Shown here: positions 8,261 through 16,802 of the stretch, in pieces
Numbering within the stretch: position 1 is the stretch's first letter
Layout of the letters: every line of letters begins with the position of its first letter
NCBI GenBank assembly: GCA_964251665.1
Contig: CAXUKO010000018.1
Coordinates: forward strand, 53,610-117,609
Direction: 5' to 3'
DNA from: JBBQLG01 sp964251665
Lineage (GTDB): Bacteria; Bacteroidota; Bacteroidia; Cytophagales; Spirosomataceae
DNA length: 64,000 bases
Made by a program: the position numbers and the translations under genes
The notes under the pieces: model-generated
The model's database searches: none
What the model saw: the letters and a program-made list of their open reading frames with translations, nothing else
What the model was told of the DNA's origin: nothing

Positions 8261-9433
8261 TCACGAGATTAGAAACGGCTTGGGACTGAAGCAGATTACG
8301 AAAATCACCAGTGCCAGCCAGCCCAGGATTTGCCGTTTTGTATCGAGTGGCTCTTCCAGTTCCGTAGCCGGATGATTGACGCCCAAAAACCGGCCCAGAA
8401 TAAAGACAAAAAATAGAAAGCCGGAATAGCCTTTCCACTGGGGCATCAGCCACGTCAGTAAAAACTGACCGATAACAACGCTCAGTGCAATCAGCAGCGC
8501 CGTAATGGCGGTTTCATTGATGCGGTAGAACGCCAGGTAAAGCACAAAGGTATAAAGGACCAGTTTACCCAACTGATCCAGAAAGATCGGGTTCGATAAT
8601 TTGTTGGATAACCCACGCCCCGCAGCAAAATCATCAATAGTAAATAATCCCAGGCCAGCATAAAAAGCAAACGCTATAAACAAAGCCGGGGCAACCCACT
8701 GAAACCGCTTTCGGCCGATGAGTGCATACAAAATGTGCCCGCCATCCAGTTGTCCGATTGGAATCAGATTAAGCGACGTAAAAAACAAGGCCAGATAACC
8801 CGCCAGCAGATACGGATAATGCATCATCTCGTAGGGGTTGGGTAACCGTACGGGATCGGCCACGTAGGTCTTGAAAAACCAGAAAAGCAGGTTGTCGCCT
8901 AGCGCCAGCGTACCGCCTTCGGGGAGATTTTTGTACACATGCTCGGCGTAAGTAAGGCCAAATTTCCGGTACTCGGGGTGAATCGAGAAAATGTACTCCG
9001 GTGGAGGCAGGTGGGTAAATCCATACCATAGCACAACCAAAGCCAGTATAAAACCGGCAAGTGGCCCGGCCAGACCAATATCAAAGTATTTTCGGCGGCT
9101 ATTGATCACATCCCGAATGCGGATGAAGGCCCCAAACGTGCCAATACTTTGTCCTAAGCCAAGCCAGATAGGAATGTAATACGGCAGGGAAACCCGAACC
9201 TGATTGGCCTTGGCAACAAAATAATGACCGAATTCGTGAACGGTCAGAATAGCCAGAAAGGGGATTGAGTAGTTCAGGCCCGCCCAGAATTCCGGCCAGC
9301 CGAGTTGCCGGGCCCCCTCAACGGGTATAAAAACACTACCAAACATCCACTCGGCCCCGGCAAGCGTCGTGGTAATTAAAGTCAGTATAAACAGACTACC
9401 GTGCAGCAGGTACGTCCGGGTTCGTTGATTCAT
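8261..9433 (-). CDS. Site-2 protease family (M50) membrane metalloprotease
   Basis: 390 residues with at least seven hydrophobic segments. The zinc motif is HEFGH (H66, E67, H70) and the third ligand lies in NLIPIGQLDGGH (D230). This is the layout of the S2P group that cleaves within the membrane. The substrate is unknown; relatives often process anti-sigma factors. The start overlaps the end of the HAD gene upstream by 38 bases, so the two are translationally coupled. The stop faces radC across the hairpin at 8175. Confidence 0.9.
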   Translation of the reverse strand: MNQRTRTYLLHGSLFILTLITTTLAGAEWMFGSVFIPVEGARQLGWPEFWAGLNYSIPFLAILTVHEFGHYFVAKANQVRVSLPYYIPIWLGLGQSIGTFGAFIRIRDVINSRRKYFDIGLAGPLAGFILALVVLWYGFTHLPPPEYIFSIHPEYRKFGLTYAEHVYKNLPEGGTLALGDNLLFWFFKTYVADPVRLPNPYEMMHYPYLLAGYLALFFTSLNLIPIGQLDGGHILYALIGRKRFQWVAPALFIAFAFYAGLGLFTIDDFAAGRGLSNKLSNPIFLDQLGKLVLYTFVLYLAFYRINETAITALLIALSVVIGQFLLTWLMPQWKGYSGFLFFVFILGRFLGVNHPATELEEPLDTKRQILGWLALVIFVICFSPKPFLIS

Positions 9434-10076
9434 CGAGATAATCTAAGATCGTCAGGGGCGGCTGTACATGCACCGCCCGAATACCTAACGCAGCCGCCGA
9501 CGCGATGTTCGCGGAGTTGTCGTCCAGAAAGGCAGTTTCCTCTGCCACCAGACCGGCGTCCTGCAAAACGTGCTGATAAATAGCGGGTGAGGGCTTCATC
9601 AATCGAACGTCGTACGAATAGTAGACCCGCTCAAACAGGGCTTCCAGGGCGGGTTGTCCCATGGTAACCAGCATCCGGTTTACCTGCCGGATATGAATCG
9701 CGCTGGTGTTACTCAGCAAAAACAGCCGGTAGCCACCCTGCAACTGTTTGATCCGCTCCAGCCGTTCCAGCGGAATGTCGAGCAGAACGGTGTTCCAGGC
9801 GGTATCAATCACCTCATCGGCCCAGGATTCGGGAGCATTGCTCCGGTTCTTGAGCAGGCTGCGAACGTGCTGCCGGAAAGCATCATCATCAATCAGGCCG
9901 GTCTCGTACTGTGCCAGAATACCATGTTGTTGCCAGAGTTCGCCCACTTCGTCTTCCGTCAGGCCGGATAGAACGGCAAAGTTGCGAATCGGTGCCCGCA
10001 TGTCGATGGGGATGATGACATCGCCAAGGTCGAAGATGATGTTGCGGAGGTTGGGTGTGTTGAGTATTGAGGTCAT
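9396..10076 (-). CDS. HAD-superfamily hydrolase, subfamily IA
   Basis: 226 residues from the ATG at 10076. A TTG-initiated extension of six residues is possible but would crowd the promoter. HAD motifs: I, NIIFDLGDVI (nucleophile D16); II, LFLLSNTSA; III, the Lys in LMKPSPAIY; IV, AFLDDNSAN. An alpha-helical cap lies between motifs I and II. It is likely a small-molecule phosphatase of YihX/epoxide-hydrolase-N type, with unknown substrate. It overlaps the M50 protease gene downstream and probably shares its promoter at 10114-10121. Confidence 0.88.
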   Translation of the reverse strand: MTSILNTPNLRNIIFDLGDVIIPIDMRAPIRNFAVLSGLTEDEVGELWQQHGILAQYETGLIDDDAFRQHVRSLLKNRSNAPESWADEVIDTAWNTVLLDIPLERLERIKQLQGGYRLFLLSNTSAIHIRQVNRMLVTMGQPALEALFERVYYSYDVRLMKPSPAIYQHVLQDAGLVAEETAFLDDNSANIASAAALGIRAVHVQPPLTILDYLDESTNPDVPAAR

Positions 10077-10113
10077 TCGCAGCAAACGGCTCAAGGTTAA
10101 ATGAATAGAGAGC

Positions 10114-10133
10114 CAAAGATACCGTTAGATTTG
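10114..10133. promoter_or_regulatory. Back-to-back -7 boxes, HAD/M50 operon versus truncated ATPase
   Basis: CAAAGATA at 10114-10121 is TAnnTTTG on the minus strand, 38 bases before the HAD ATG. TAGATTTG at 10126-10133 is the same box on the plus strand, 22 bases before the ATG at 10155. The two cores are only four bases apart, so they would exclude each other. Confidence 0.45.
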
Positions 10134-10154
10134 CAGACAAACCGCAGGAACGTC

Positions 10155-10331
10155 ATGGCAAAATTAACCGTACGCAACGTCAGCCCCATCCAGGCGGCTG
10201 AGTTGGAGTTAAAGAAGCATACTGTCTTTATTGGCCTACAGGGTTCAATAGAAAAAGCCGCTGACAGCATCATCAGCGGCTTTTTGCATAAATTTCATTT
10301 ACACGAATGTCAACGGCCGTTACCTGATTGA
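10155..10331 (+). pseudogene. Remnant of an AAA-type ATPase, cut inside the P-loop
   Basis: The reading frame begins MAKLTVRNVSPIQAAELEL and KKHTVFIGLQGS. This is the usual opening of stand-alone SMC/RecF-like AAA ATPases (a beta strand, GPI-type turn, then FIGPQGSGKST). After GLQGS the Walker A lysine and serine are missing, and the frame runs straight into a perfect terminator hairpin (10252-10285) before stopping at 10331. No further ATPase sequence follows. It is best read as a truncated gene that kept its promoter-proximal 5' end. A functional 58-residue peptide cannot be excluded. It converges with and overlaps the coiled-coil gene. Confidence 0.6.
10252..10285. terminator. Bidirectional terminator inside the ATPase remnant
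   Basis: Perfect 13-bp stem (10252-10264 with 10273-10285), 8-base loop, A5 on the left and T5 on the right. It would end transcripts from both the remnant and the coiled-coil gene. Confidence 0.85.
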
Positions 10332-10645
10332 AGAAGTTGCAGAATCAGATCTACCTTTTGACTCAAACTGATTTGTCCGGTCTTTAAATCGCTAATATCT
10401 ATTTTTAAATCGCTAACATCTGTTTTTAACTCAGCTACATCTGTTTTTAACTCAGCTACATCTGTTTTGATTTGTATCTGTTCACGAAGCAGAAAGTGAA
10501 TTGTATCGCTTTGCTGGGCGACTGACTCAACTAATTGAGTAACTACGAGGACTATCTGCCGATTCTGGGCAGTGACGCGATCCAACTGAGCTGATATTTC
10601 AGCTACCAATGGCTCTAATTGATTCAGGCGTTTTTCCGGTGTCAT
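10310..10645 (-). CDS. Small heptad-repeat coiled-coil protein
   Basis: 111 residues with no membrane segment. The second half is an almost exact heptad repeat, KTDVAEL, KTDVAEL, KTDVSDL, KIDISDL, with Val/Leu at coiled-coil core positions. The first half is also helical and heptad-like (LEPLVAEISAQLDRV). At DNA level this is a 21-bp tandem repeat at about 10378-10468, with two copies almost identical, which suggests recent expansion. Similar short coiled-coil proteins are common and functionally unassigned. It ends in the shared terminator region at 10252-10331 and sits just downstream of accA on the same strand, 34 bases away. Confidence 0.7.
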   Translation of the reverse strand: MTPEKRLNQLEPLVAEISAQLDRVTAQNRQIVLVVTQLVESVAQQSDTIHFLLREQIQIKTDVAELKTDVAELKTDVSDLKIDISDLKTGQISLSQKVDLILQLLQSGNGR

Positions 10646-10679
10646 AAACCAAATGTAATAAATACTTGAATACCAACCC

Positions 10680-11648
10680 CTACTCCACTACAACGCCCAT
10701 TGCACAGAATTTCTCGATGCGCTGATCAATGCGGGTTTGTGGGTCAATGGCATTCAGTTCAGCTAAGGTGTCCAGCAGTGTTTCCTTCAGTTTATTGGCC
10801 ATCCAGCCGTGATCGAGGTGCGCCCCGCCCAGCGGCTCTTCAATGATGCCGTCTACCAGATGCATAGCCGTCATATCGTGAGCCGTTAGTTTCATCGCTT
10901 CGGCCGCCTGCTCTTTGTAATTCCAGCTGCGCCACAGAATGGTCGAGCAGTTTTCGGGAGAAATTACCGAATACCACGTGTTTTCGAGCATTAGTACCCG
11001 GTCGCCAATGGCAATGCCCAGGGCACCGCCCGACGCACCTTCGCCGATAACGACGCAGATAACGGGCACCGTGAGCATAAACATCTCTTTCAGGTTGCGG
11101 GCGATGGCTTCACCCTGACCCCGCTCTTCGGCTTCGATGCCCGGAAACGCGCCCGGCGTGTCGATCAGGGTAATGATCGGTTTATTGAATTTCTCCGCTA
11201 ATTTCATCAACCTCAGCGCTTTGCGGTAACCTTCAGGATTGGGCATTCCGAAGTTGCGGTGCTGCCGCTGTTTGGTATTACGCCCTTTCTGCTGCCCGAT
11301 CACCATCACCGTTTGGCCCGGTCCGCCGGTGCGGCCCAGTTCGCAAAAGCCGCCAACCATCGCCGGATCATCGCGCACGGTACGGTCGCCGTGCAACTCG
11401 ATGAACTGATCGCACATCAGCGAGATATAATCGAGCGTGTAAGGCCGGTCGGCATGGCGCGACAGTTGAACGCGCTGCCAGCGGGTGAGGTTATGAAAAA
11501 TATCGAGCCGCAGGTTTTCAATACTCTGCTCCAGGGAGGATACAGCCGCGCTAACGTCTACCTGACTGGTCTCGGCCAGCTTTTTCATTTCGGCAAGCCG
11601 GGATTCGAGATCAGCGATGGGTTTTTCGAAGTCTAAATAAGTTCTCAT
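10680..11648 (-). CDS. accA: Acetyl-CoA carboxylase carboxyltransferase, alpha subunit
   Basis: 322 residues, usual for AccA. Recognised by the N-terminal coiled helix (LDFEKPIADLESRLAEMKKL), RWQRVQLSRHADRPYTLDY, GMPNPEGYRKALRLM, ITLIDTPGAFPGIEAEERGQ and the oxyanion-hole region GEGASGGALGIAIGD. With AccD it moves the carboxyl group from carboxybiotin to acetyl-CoA, the first step of fatty-acid synthesis, in the cytoplasm. The start ATG lies directly after a T7 run and 17 bases beyond the 61-bp palindrome at 11665-11725, so no purine-rich ribosome site is present. Confidence 0.97.
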   Translation of the reverse strand: MRTYLDFEKPIADLESRLAEMKKLAETSQVDVSAAVSSLEQSIENLRLDIFHNLTRWQRVQLSRHADRPYTLDYISLMCDQFIELHGDRTVRDDPAMVGGFCELGRTGGPGQTVMVIGQQKGRNTKQRQHRNFGMPNPEGYRKALRLMKLAEKFNKPIITLIDTPGAFPGIEAEERGQGEAIARNLKEMFMLTVPVICVVIGEGASGGALGIAIGDRVLMLENTWYSVISPENCSTILWRSWNYKEQAAEAMKLTAHDMTAMHLVDGIIEEPLGGAHLDHGWMANKLKETLLDTLAELNAIDPQTRIDQRIEKFCAMGVVVE

Positions 11649-11664
11649 AAAAAAAGGAGGAAAG

Positions 11665-11725
11665 GGAGAAGGGAGACAGGGAGGAGGAAGTACCTGGTAC
11701 TTCCTCCTCCCTGTCTCCCTTCTCC
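11665..11725. repeat. 61-bp palindrome (30-bp perfect arms, 1-base centre)
   Basis: Arms at 11665-11694 and 11696-11725 are perfect reverse complements around a single T. One strand of each arm is almost pure purine (GGAGAAGGGAGACAGGGAGG). The palindrome ends exactly at the stop codon of the beta-CASP gene and lies within the 77-base spacer before accA. On the minus strand it is followed, after a few bases, by seven T and the accA ATG. Confidence 0.9.
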
Positions 11726-13156
11726 TTACAAATCGTAACTGTCGCCTTTTTTCGGAATCTCGACCTGATCGAAACCCGATTCGGCTAAGGTGCCTTTGAA
11801 CGAAACCATACTGGATTCTTCGCCATGCACCAGAAAAATCTTTTTCAGTTTATCGGGAGACTGCATGTTCACAAACCGCATCAGATCGTCGCGGTCGCCG
11901 TGACCACTGAAGACGTCCACTTTCTCGATGATGGCATTCACCGGGAACTCTTTTCCCTTGATGCCGAGCGTAGGTTGCCCGTTGAGCAATCGCCAGCCCA
12001 GCGTTCCTTCGGCGCAATAACCGATGATCAGGATGGTACAGTACGGATTGCTGATGTTGGCGGCTACGTGGTATTCGACGCGCCCACCCTGCACCATCCC
12101 CGACGACGAAACGATAATGCACGGTTCACCGTAATTCGAGACGGCTTTGCTGGCCTTGGATGAATCCAGAAACTCAAAATTCACAAAGTCGAATAGGGCT
12201 TCGTTTTCTTCGTAGAACTCTTTGGCTTCCTTGCTCAGCATCTTGATGTTCTTCAGGTACACCTTCGAGCTTTCAAACGCCAGCGGGGAGTCAGAAAACA
12301 CCTTGATGGGCGGGAAGCCGCGTTCGGTGTAGAGTCGGTTCAGGGTGTAGAGCAATGCCTGCGTCCGGCCAACGCTGAAAGAAGGAATAATGAGCCGACC
12401 GGGAATATCAATACAAGTGCGCTGAATTACATCGGCCAGGGCATCTTCGGGCGTCATGTGATGCTCGTGCAACCGATTACCGTAGGTGCTTTCACAGACT
12501 AAATAATCAACCGGTGGTACGGGAGCCGGATCGACCAGCAGCGGGTAATCTTTGCGGCCTATATCGCCCGAAAAACAAATGCTTTTCTTTTCTCCATTCT
12601 CGATCACATTGATGATAATGTGAGCGGCCCCCAGCAAATGCCCCGCTGGAACGAACGTTACGTCGGCGGTGTCGCTGATGCGGAATTTGCGGCCAAAAGC
12701 AATCGGCACCACGTTTTCCATCGACTCCCGCACCTGCTTTTCCAGAAAAAGATCCTTCTGGAGCTTCGACTGCTTGTCTTTAACCTTTTGCTTTTTGCTG
12801 TTATTCAGTTCCGCAATGCGTTTTTTGTTCAGCGAAGCGGCATCGTTCAACAGCAGTTCGGTCAGTGCAAAGGTGGGTTCGGTGCACAGAATCTGACCCT
12901 CATACCCTTCGCGGTACAGGTTGGGCAGGTTCCCCGAATGGTCGACATGGGCGTGCGTAAGAAGAACAAGGTTCAGGCTGGAAGCCTCAAAAGGAAAGAA
13001 ACCGGTCTGGGCCGGTTTGGGCTCGGGCGGAGCGTCCGCCCTGGGTCGGTCCAGGTCAGACCCGCAGTCGATCAGAATCCGATAATCGTCATCCAATTCG
13101 AGCAGGTACATGCTTCCGGTTACTTGCCGGGCCGCACCCCAAAAAGTTAATTTCAT
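11726..13156 (-). CDS. MBL-fold beta-CASP RNA exonuclease/endonuclease-like protein
   Basis: 476 residues. Metallo-beta-lactamase motifs: LTHAHVDHSG (H68, H70, D72, H73), GHLLGAAH, and FSGDIGR. The beta-CASP module follows, with CESTYGN, IPSFSVGRTQALLY and IIVSSSGMVQGGRVEYH; the closing motif is VFSGHGDRDDL. This order matches the YSH1/CPSF73-like group that cuts RNA using two zinc ions. A lysine-rich insert (KKRIAELNNSKKQKVKDKQ, about 125-145) interrupts the MBL domain. It precedes accA on the same strand, separated by the palindrome at 11665. Confidence 0.93.
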   Translation of the reverse strand: MKLTFWGAARQVTGSMYLLELDDDYRILIDCGSDLDRPRADAPPEPKPAQTGFFPFEASSLNLVLLTHAHVDHSGNLPNLYREGYEGQILCTEPTFALTELLLNDAASLNKKRIAELNNSKKQKVKDKQSKLQKDLFLEKQVRESMENVVPIAFGRKFRISDTADVTFVPAGHLLGAAHIIINVIENGEKKSICFSGDIGRKDYPLLVDPAPVPPVDYLVCESTYGNRLHEHHMTPEDALADVIQRTCIDIPGRLIIPSFSVGRTQALLYTLNRLYTERGFPPIKVFSDSPLAFESSKVYLKNIKMLSKEAKEFYEENEALFDFVNFEFLDSSKASKAVSNYGEPCIIVSSSGMVQGGRVEYHVAANISNPYCTILIIGYCAEGTLGWRLLNGQPTLGIKGKEFPVNAIIEKVDVFSGHGDRDDLMRFVNMQSPDKLKKIFLVHGEESSMVSFKGTLAESGFDQVEIPKKGDSYDL

Positions 13157-13271
13157 GCCTATATGTTAACGTCTGTATATAAATCAGACTGGCCCACCGC
13201 CGTGTGCGATGGCGTCTCTGAGTGCGCCTTGAATGAGCTGGTGGAACACTGAATCGATGTGGAGAATTCCG

Positions 13272-13279
13272 TAAGTTTG
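13272..13279 (+). promoter_or_regulatory. -7 box of the PBP4-type gene
   Basis: TAAGTTTG matches TAnnTTTG exactly. It lies inside a GTG-started extension of the downstream frame (from 13259), which argues that translation really begins at the ATG at 13331. Confidence 0.5.
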
Positions 13280-13330
13280 CAAAGCTACAAAATAGGGACC
13301 GAATCGCCTAACCCCTGTTTTTTACCCTTT

Positions 13331-14860
13331 ATGCCCCGATTTACCTCTCTTTTTAACCAATTTGCCGCTATTTGGTTCACCGTCTTTTTGCTGGTTAGTG
13401 CCCGTTCTCTGGCCACTTCCCCCCCGCCCGATTCGCTGGTTCTGCAACGGCTGATGACCACGCTTGACCAGGTTCAGAGCAGCCCTTCCATCCGTTATGG
13501 CACAATTGCCCTATCCGTCAGGCGGGTTCGGGACGGTCAATGTCTGGTCGATTACAACGCCCGGCAAAGCCTGTCAACAGCTTCCACGCTTAAACTAATT
13601 ACCACCGCTACGGCACTGGCCGTGCTGGGACCTTCGTACACCTACACAACAACCCTGGAGTACGACGGCACCCTGCGCGACAGCGTGCTGACGGGCAATC
13701 TCTACGTGCGGGGCACTGGTGACCCCTCGCTCGGCAGCGGGCGTTCTACCGATTATGCTGATACACCAGCTTTACTGGAAACCTGGTCCGATGCAGTCCG
13801 GGCCGCAGGAATCAGGCAGATTCGGGGGTCTGTGGTGGGTGACGCATCGCTGTACAGCGGTCAGACAACGCCGGACACCTGGCCCTGGGGTGATCTGGGG
13901 AATTATTACGGAGCAGGACTGAGCGCCCTTAACATTAATGAAAACCTCTATCGCGTAGTCTTCAGGCCCGGTAAATCAATTGGTAGTCCGGCGCCGGTGC
14001 TGCGGACGGAGCCCCCGCTGCCCTACCTGACATTCAGCAACCGGGTCACCACCGATGCCGCTGGCTCCGGCGATCACGTAAACATTTACAATGCCCCGTT
14101 CGCCGGTCAGCCCGAACTAACCGGTACGGTTCCGGCAGGCGGGTCGGAATTTGTGGTGAAAGGGGCTTTACCCGACCCCGCCTACACGGTTGCCGTTGCT
14201 CTGCACAACCGGCTGCTCCGCGACAGCATTACCGTTACAAACTCCCCGCTGACTAACCGGCCGGTTCCTGATGGGGCCGGTAGTATGCTCCCGGCTAAAG
14301 GCAGCCGCCGGAAACTGCTCGATTACCAGTCGCCCCTGCTCAGTGAACTGGTACAGCAGACCAACTACCAGAGCATAAATCTGTACGCCGAAGCCCTGCT
14401 CCGGACAACGGCCCTGGCGCTGAATAAGACCACCTCAAATTTTGATGAAAGCATTAAAGCAATTACCCAGTTCTGGCGCACGAAGGGCGTTAATCTGGAC
14501 GGGTTTCGCCCTAAAGATGGCAGTGGCCTGTCGACCGTGGGGGCTATTACGGCCGATAACATGACCGGAATTTTAACGGCGATGGCCAAAGAACCGGCGT
14601 TTCCGGTGTTTTATCAGTCCATCCCGGTAGTTGGGCAGTCGGGGACCGTAAAAAATCTGGCCCGAAACACAGCCGCAGCGGGCAATATCCGGGCCAAAAG
14701 TGGGTCTATTGAAGGCGTTCGTGCCTATGCCGGTTACTTTACGGCTTCGGATGGCGAACGGATGTGTTTCTCGGTGATGGTCAATAAATTCACCCCCGGT
14801 CAGACGCGGGATGTGGTGGCTCAGTTAGAGAAAATTTTAGCGCTGCTGCCAGGTTTATAA
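13331..14860 (+). CDS. dacB: D-alanyl-D-alanine carboxypeptidase/endopeptidase (PBP4, S13 family)
   Basis: 509 residues from the ATG at 13331, which is followed at once by a signal peptide (FAAIWFTVFLLVSARSLA). All three penicillin-binding motifs are present: SxxK as S85-T-L-K88, SxN as S348-I-N350, and KTG as K456-S-G458. The large insert between the first two motifs is the PBP4 hallmark. It trims D-Ala from stem peptides and can cut cross-links in the periplasm. The promoter at 13272 sets the start choice. It converges with the response-regulator gene. Confidence 0.93.
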   Translation: MPRFTSLFNQFAAIWFTVFLLVSARSLATSPPPDSLVLQRLMTTLDQVQSSPSIRYGTIALSVRRVRDGQCLVDYNARQSLSTASTLKLITTATALAVLGPSYTYTTTLEYDGTLRDSVLTGNLYVRGTGDPSLGSGRSTDYADTPALLETWSDAVRAAGIRQIRGSVVGDASLYSGQTTPDTWPWGDLGNYYGAGLSALNINENLYRVVFRPGKSIGSPAPVLRTEPPLPYLTFSNRVTTDAAGSGDHVNIYNAPFAGQPELTGTVPAGGSEFVVKGALPDPAYTVAVALHNRLLRDSITVTNSPLTNRPVPDGAGSMLPAKGSRRKLLDYQSPLLSELVQQTNYQSINLYAEALLRTTALALNKTTSNFDESIKAITQFWRTKGVNLDGFRPKDGSGLSTVGAITADNMTGILTAMAKEPAFPVFYQSIPVVGQSGTVKNLARNTAAAGNIRAKSGSIEGVRAYAGYFTASDGERMCFSVMVNKFTPGQTRDVVAQLEKILALLPGL

Positions 14861-14884
14861 ATCAGCTACGCCCGGTTTTGGCAG

Positions 14885-15355
14885 TTAGTTATCACCGGCG
14901 GTGTAACGCGTAACCACACTGAACCAGTACTGGCCAATGGCTTTGGTAACTTCACTCAATCGCTGGTAGGAAGTGGGCTTGGTGATAAAACTGTTGGCAC
15001 CGTTCACATACGACGTCTCGATATCATCTCTGGCATCCGACGTGGTGAGAATAATAATGGGGATGTGGCGAAGGGTGGCATTCGTTTTAATTTCCCGCAG
15101 GGCCTCCCGGCCGTCTTTACGGGGCATGTTCAGATCGAGCAGGATCAGTTCGGGCAGGGCGTGTTCGGCCCCGACGTACCGGCCGGAATAATTTAAGAAC
15201 TCCATCAGTTCTTCCCCATCCTCTACGGCTGAAATTCGGCTGATGGGGAACTGTTGCTGAAAGGCCTCGCGGGTGAGGTAACGGTCATCTTCGTCGTCGT
15301 CAACCAGCAGTATATGAATAGGCTTTGTCGGAAATTGATCGGTCATGGAAATCAT
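14885..15355 (-). CDS. Single-domain response regulator, Rcp1-like
   Basis: 156 residues, a receiver domain only: acidic pocket LLVDDDEDD (18-24), phosphoacceptor D74 in ILLDLNMPRKDG, ILTTSD and ITKP (switch Ser/Thr and Lys). The pattern with an extra loop after the second helix resembles phytochrome-linked regulators of the Rcp1 group. No output domain exists, so it acts through protein contacts. Its first 56 bases overlap the end of the kinase gene on the same strand, implying translational coupling as one two-component unit. Confidence 0.92.
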   Translation of the reverse strand: MISMTDQFPTKPIHILLVDDDEDDRYLTREAFQQQFPISRISAVEDGEELMEFLNYSGRYVGAEHALPELILLDLNMPRKDGREALREIKTNATLRHIPIIILTTSDARDDIETSYVNGANSFITKPTSYQRLSEVTKAIGQYWFSVVTRYTAGDN

Positions 15356-16781
15356 TGGTTTGCTTCTCGGGTACGATTACGACGAATGTTGCCCCTTCGC
15401 CGGGTCGGCTGTTCGCCGTAATATAACCTTTATGGTACGTCACTATTTTTTTACAGATAGCCAGGCCAATGCCGGTGCCTTCGTACGAATTTTTACCGTG
15501 AAGCCGCTGAAAAACCTTAAAGATGTGGTCTAAATATTTTTCATCAAAACCGATGCCATTATCCGTAATCAGAAACCGGTAATACGTTCGGCCGGGTGTT
15601 AGTTCGGGCAATGAGCTTCCGTCAATAGCTTCGGCCCGGATGCGTACAAAAGGCGGGGTATCGGGGCGGGTAAATTTAAGCGCATTCGCAATCAGGTTGG
15701 CAAACAGCTGATCCATCTGGCCCGGCACGGCCTGTATTACCGGCAAGGGGTCTACCTCTACCTGCGCCCCAAGGGCACGGATGCGCAGGTCATGCTTATC
15801 GAGTACCCGTTGAACAATCTGGTCCGTCCGAATTGTTTTAAATTTACTCTCCTGCGTAGAGATACGGGAAAAGTTGAGGAGATCTTTAATCAGACCGGAC
15901 ATCCGCTCCGCCGACTGCATGACCCTGGCCAGGAACATAGTCCCTTCTTCATCGAATACGGCCGTATAGCGTTGGGTGAGTAAGGCTCCGAATGACTGAA
16001 TTTTACGCAGCGGTTCCTGCAAATCATGCGAGGCTACGAACGCAAACCGCTCCAGCTCTTCGTTGGAAACTTCCAGTTGACGGATGTACTCTTTCAGCTC
16101 GTTTTCGTAGGTCCGTAGTTTATCTTCGTTCTCCTGACGTCGGGCCAGTTCGCTATCCAGCAGGTTGTACGACACAATCAGGGTCAGAAAGGTCAGTACG
16201 GAGAGGCTAAAAATGACCATGAGCGTATGCCGAAACGACTCGGCGGCCTGCCGATTACGTTCCCGCATGAGTGCCTGTTCGCTCCTGACCATATAGGCAA
16301 CACACTGACGCAGGCGATCCATGCGCACTTTACCCGCCAGCAGGTAACTCTGACTGCTGCGCTGATCACCCCGGCCACGGTGTAATTGCTGTTCGCTTAT
16401 GCTAAGCTTAGCCGCCACAAGTTTGGCTAATGTATCCGTCATCTGTACCTGAGCGGCATTATCACTCGTTAGCCGGGTCAACTCCTGCATACGCCGGGGC
16501 AATTGCTGCCGGGCCGCCGTATACGGTTCGAGAAAAAGGGAGTCACCGGCAATGACGTAGCCCCGAACGCCGGTTTCTGCATCTTTCAGCAATGACAGAA
16601 TGTTAGTGAGCGCACCCATCACCTGATACGTATGCTCAATCTGCCCGCTGGCCCTGTTGTGGCGGCTGTAGCTATAAAAAGACAGGACAAACCCAACCGC
16701 AATCAGTACCAGTGCTACCATAAAACCGAACGTAATACGTTGGGTCGCACGGGCAGGCAACAGGCGATTCAGCAGGTTCAT
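15300..16781 (-). CDS. CHASE3-domain sensor histidine kinase
   Basis: 493 residues from the ATG at 16781. The eight-residue-longer frame from 16805 would start inside the -7 box at 16803-16810, so it is rejected. Two membrane segments (about 15-37 and 187-208) flank an extracytoplasmic CHASE3 domain (AETGVRGYVIAGDSLFLEPY). A short coiled coil then leads to HisKA with the phosphoacceptor H252 (VASHDLQEPLRKIQSF) and a HATPase domain with N (LFANLIANALKF), G1 (ITDNGIGFD) and G2 (YEGTGIGLAICKKI). This kinase type often partners with Rcp1-like regulators, as here. Confidence 0.92.
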   Translation of the reverse strand: MNLLNRLLPARATQRITFGFMVALVLIAVGFVLSFYSYSRHNRASGQIEHTYQVMGALTNILSLLKDAETGVRGYVIAGDSLFLEPYTAARQQLPRRMQELTRLTSDNAAQVQMTDTLAKLVAAKLSISEQQLHRGRGDQRSSQSYLLAGKVRMDRLRQCVAYMVRSEQALMRERNRQAAESFRHTLMVIFSLSVLTFLTLIVSYNLLDSELARRQENEDKLRTYENELKEYIRQLEVSNEELERFAFVASHDLQEPLRKIQSFGALLTQRYTAVFDEEGTMFLARVMQSAERMSGLIKDLLNFSRISTQESKFKTIRTDQIVQRVLDKHDLRIRALGAQVEVDPLPVIQAVPGQMDQLFANLIANALKFTRPDTPPFVRIRAEAIDGSSLPELTPGRTYYRFLITDNGIGFDEKYLDHIFKVFQRLHGKNSYEGTGIGLAICKKIVTYHKGYITANSRPGEGATFVVIVPEKQTNDFHDRSISDKAYSYTAG

Positions 16782-16802
16782 AGCAGTTGAAAGCAAAGAG
16801 AG

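Noticed and set aside
10378..10468. CRISPR-like repeat
   Set aside because: The repeats are 21 bases, contiguous without spacers, and encode coiled-coil heptads.
11649..11725. Transposon terminal repeats flanking a lost element
   Set aside because: The arms are separated by one base with no room for an element, and no target-site duplication is seen around them.
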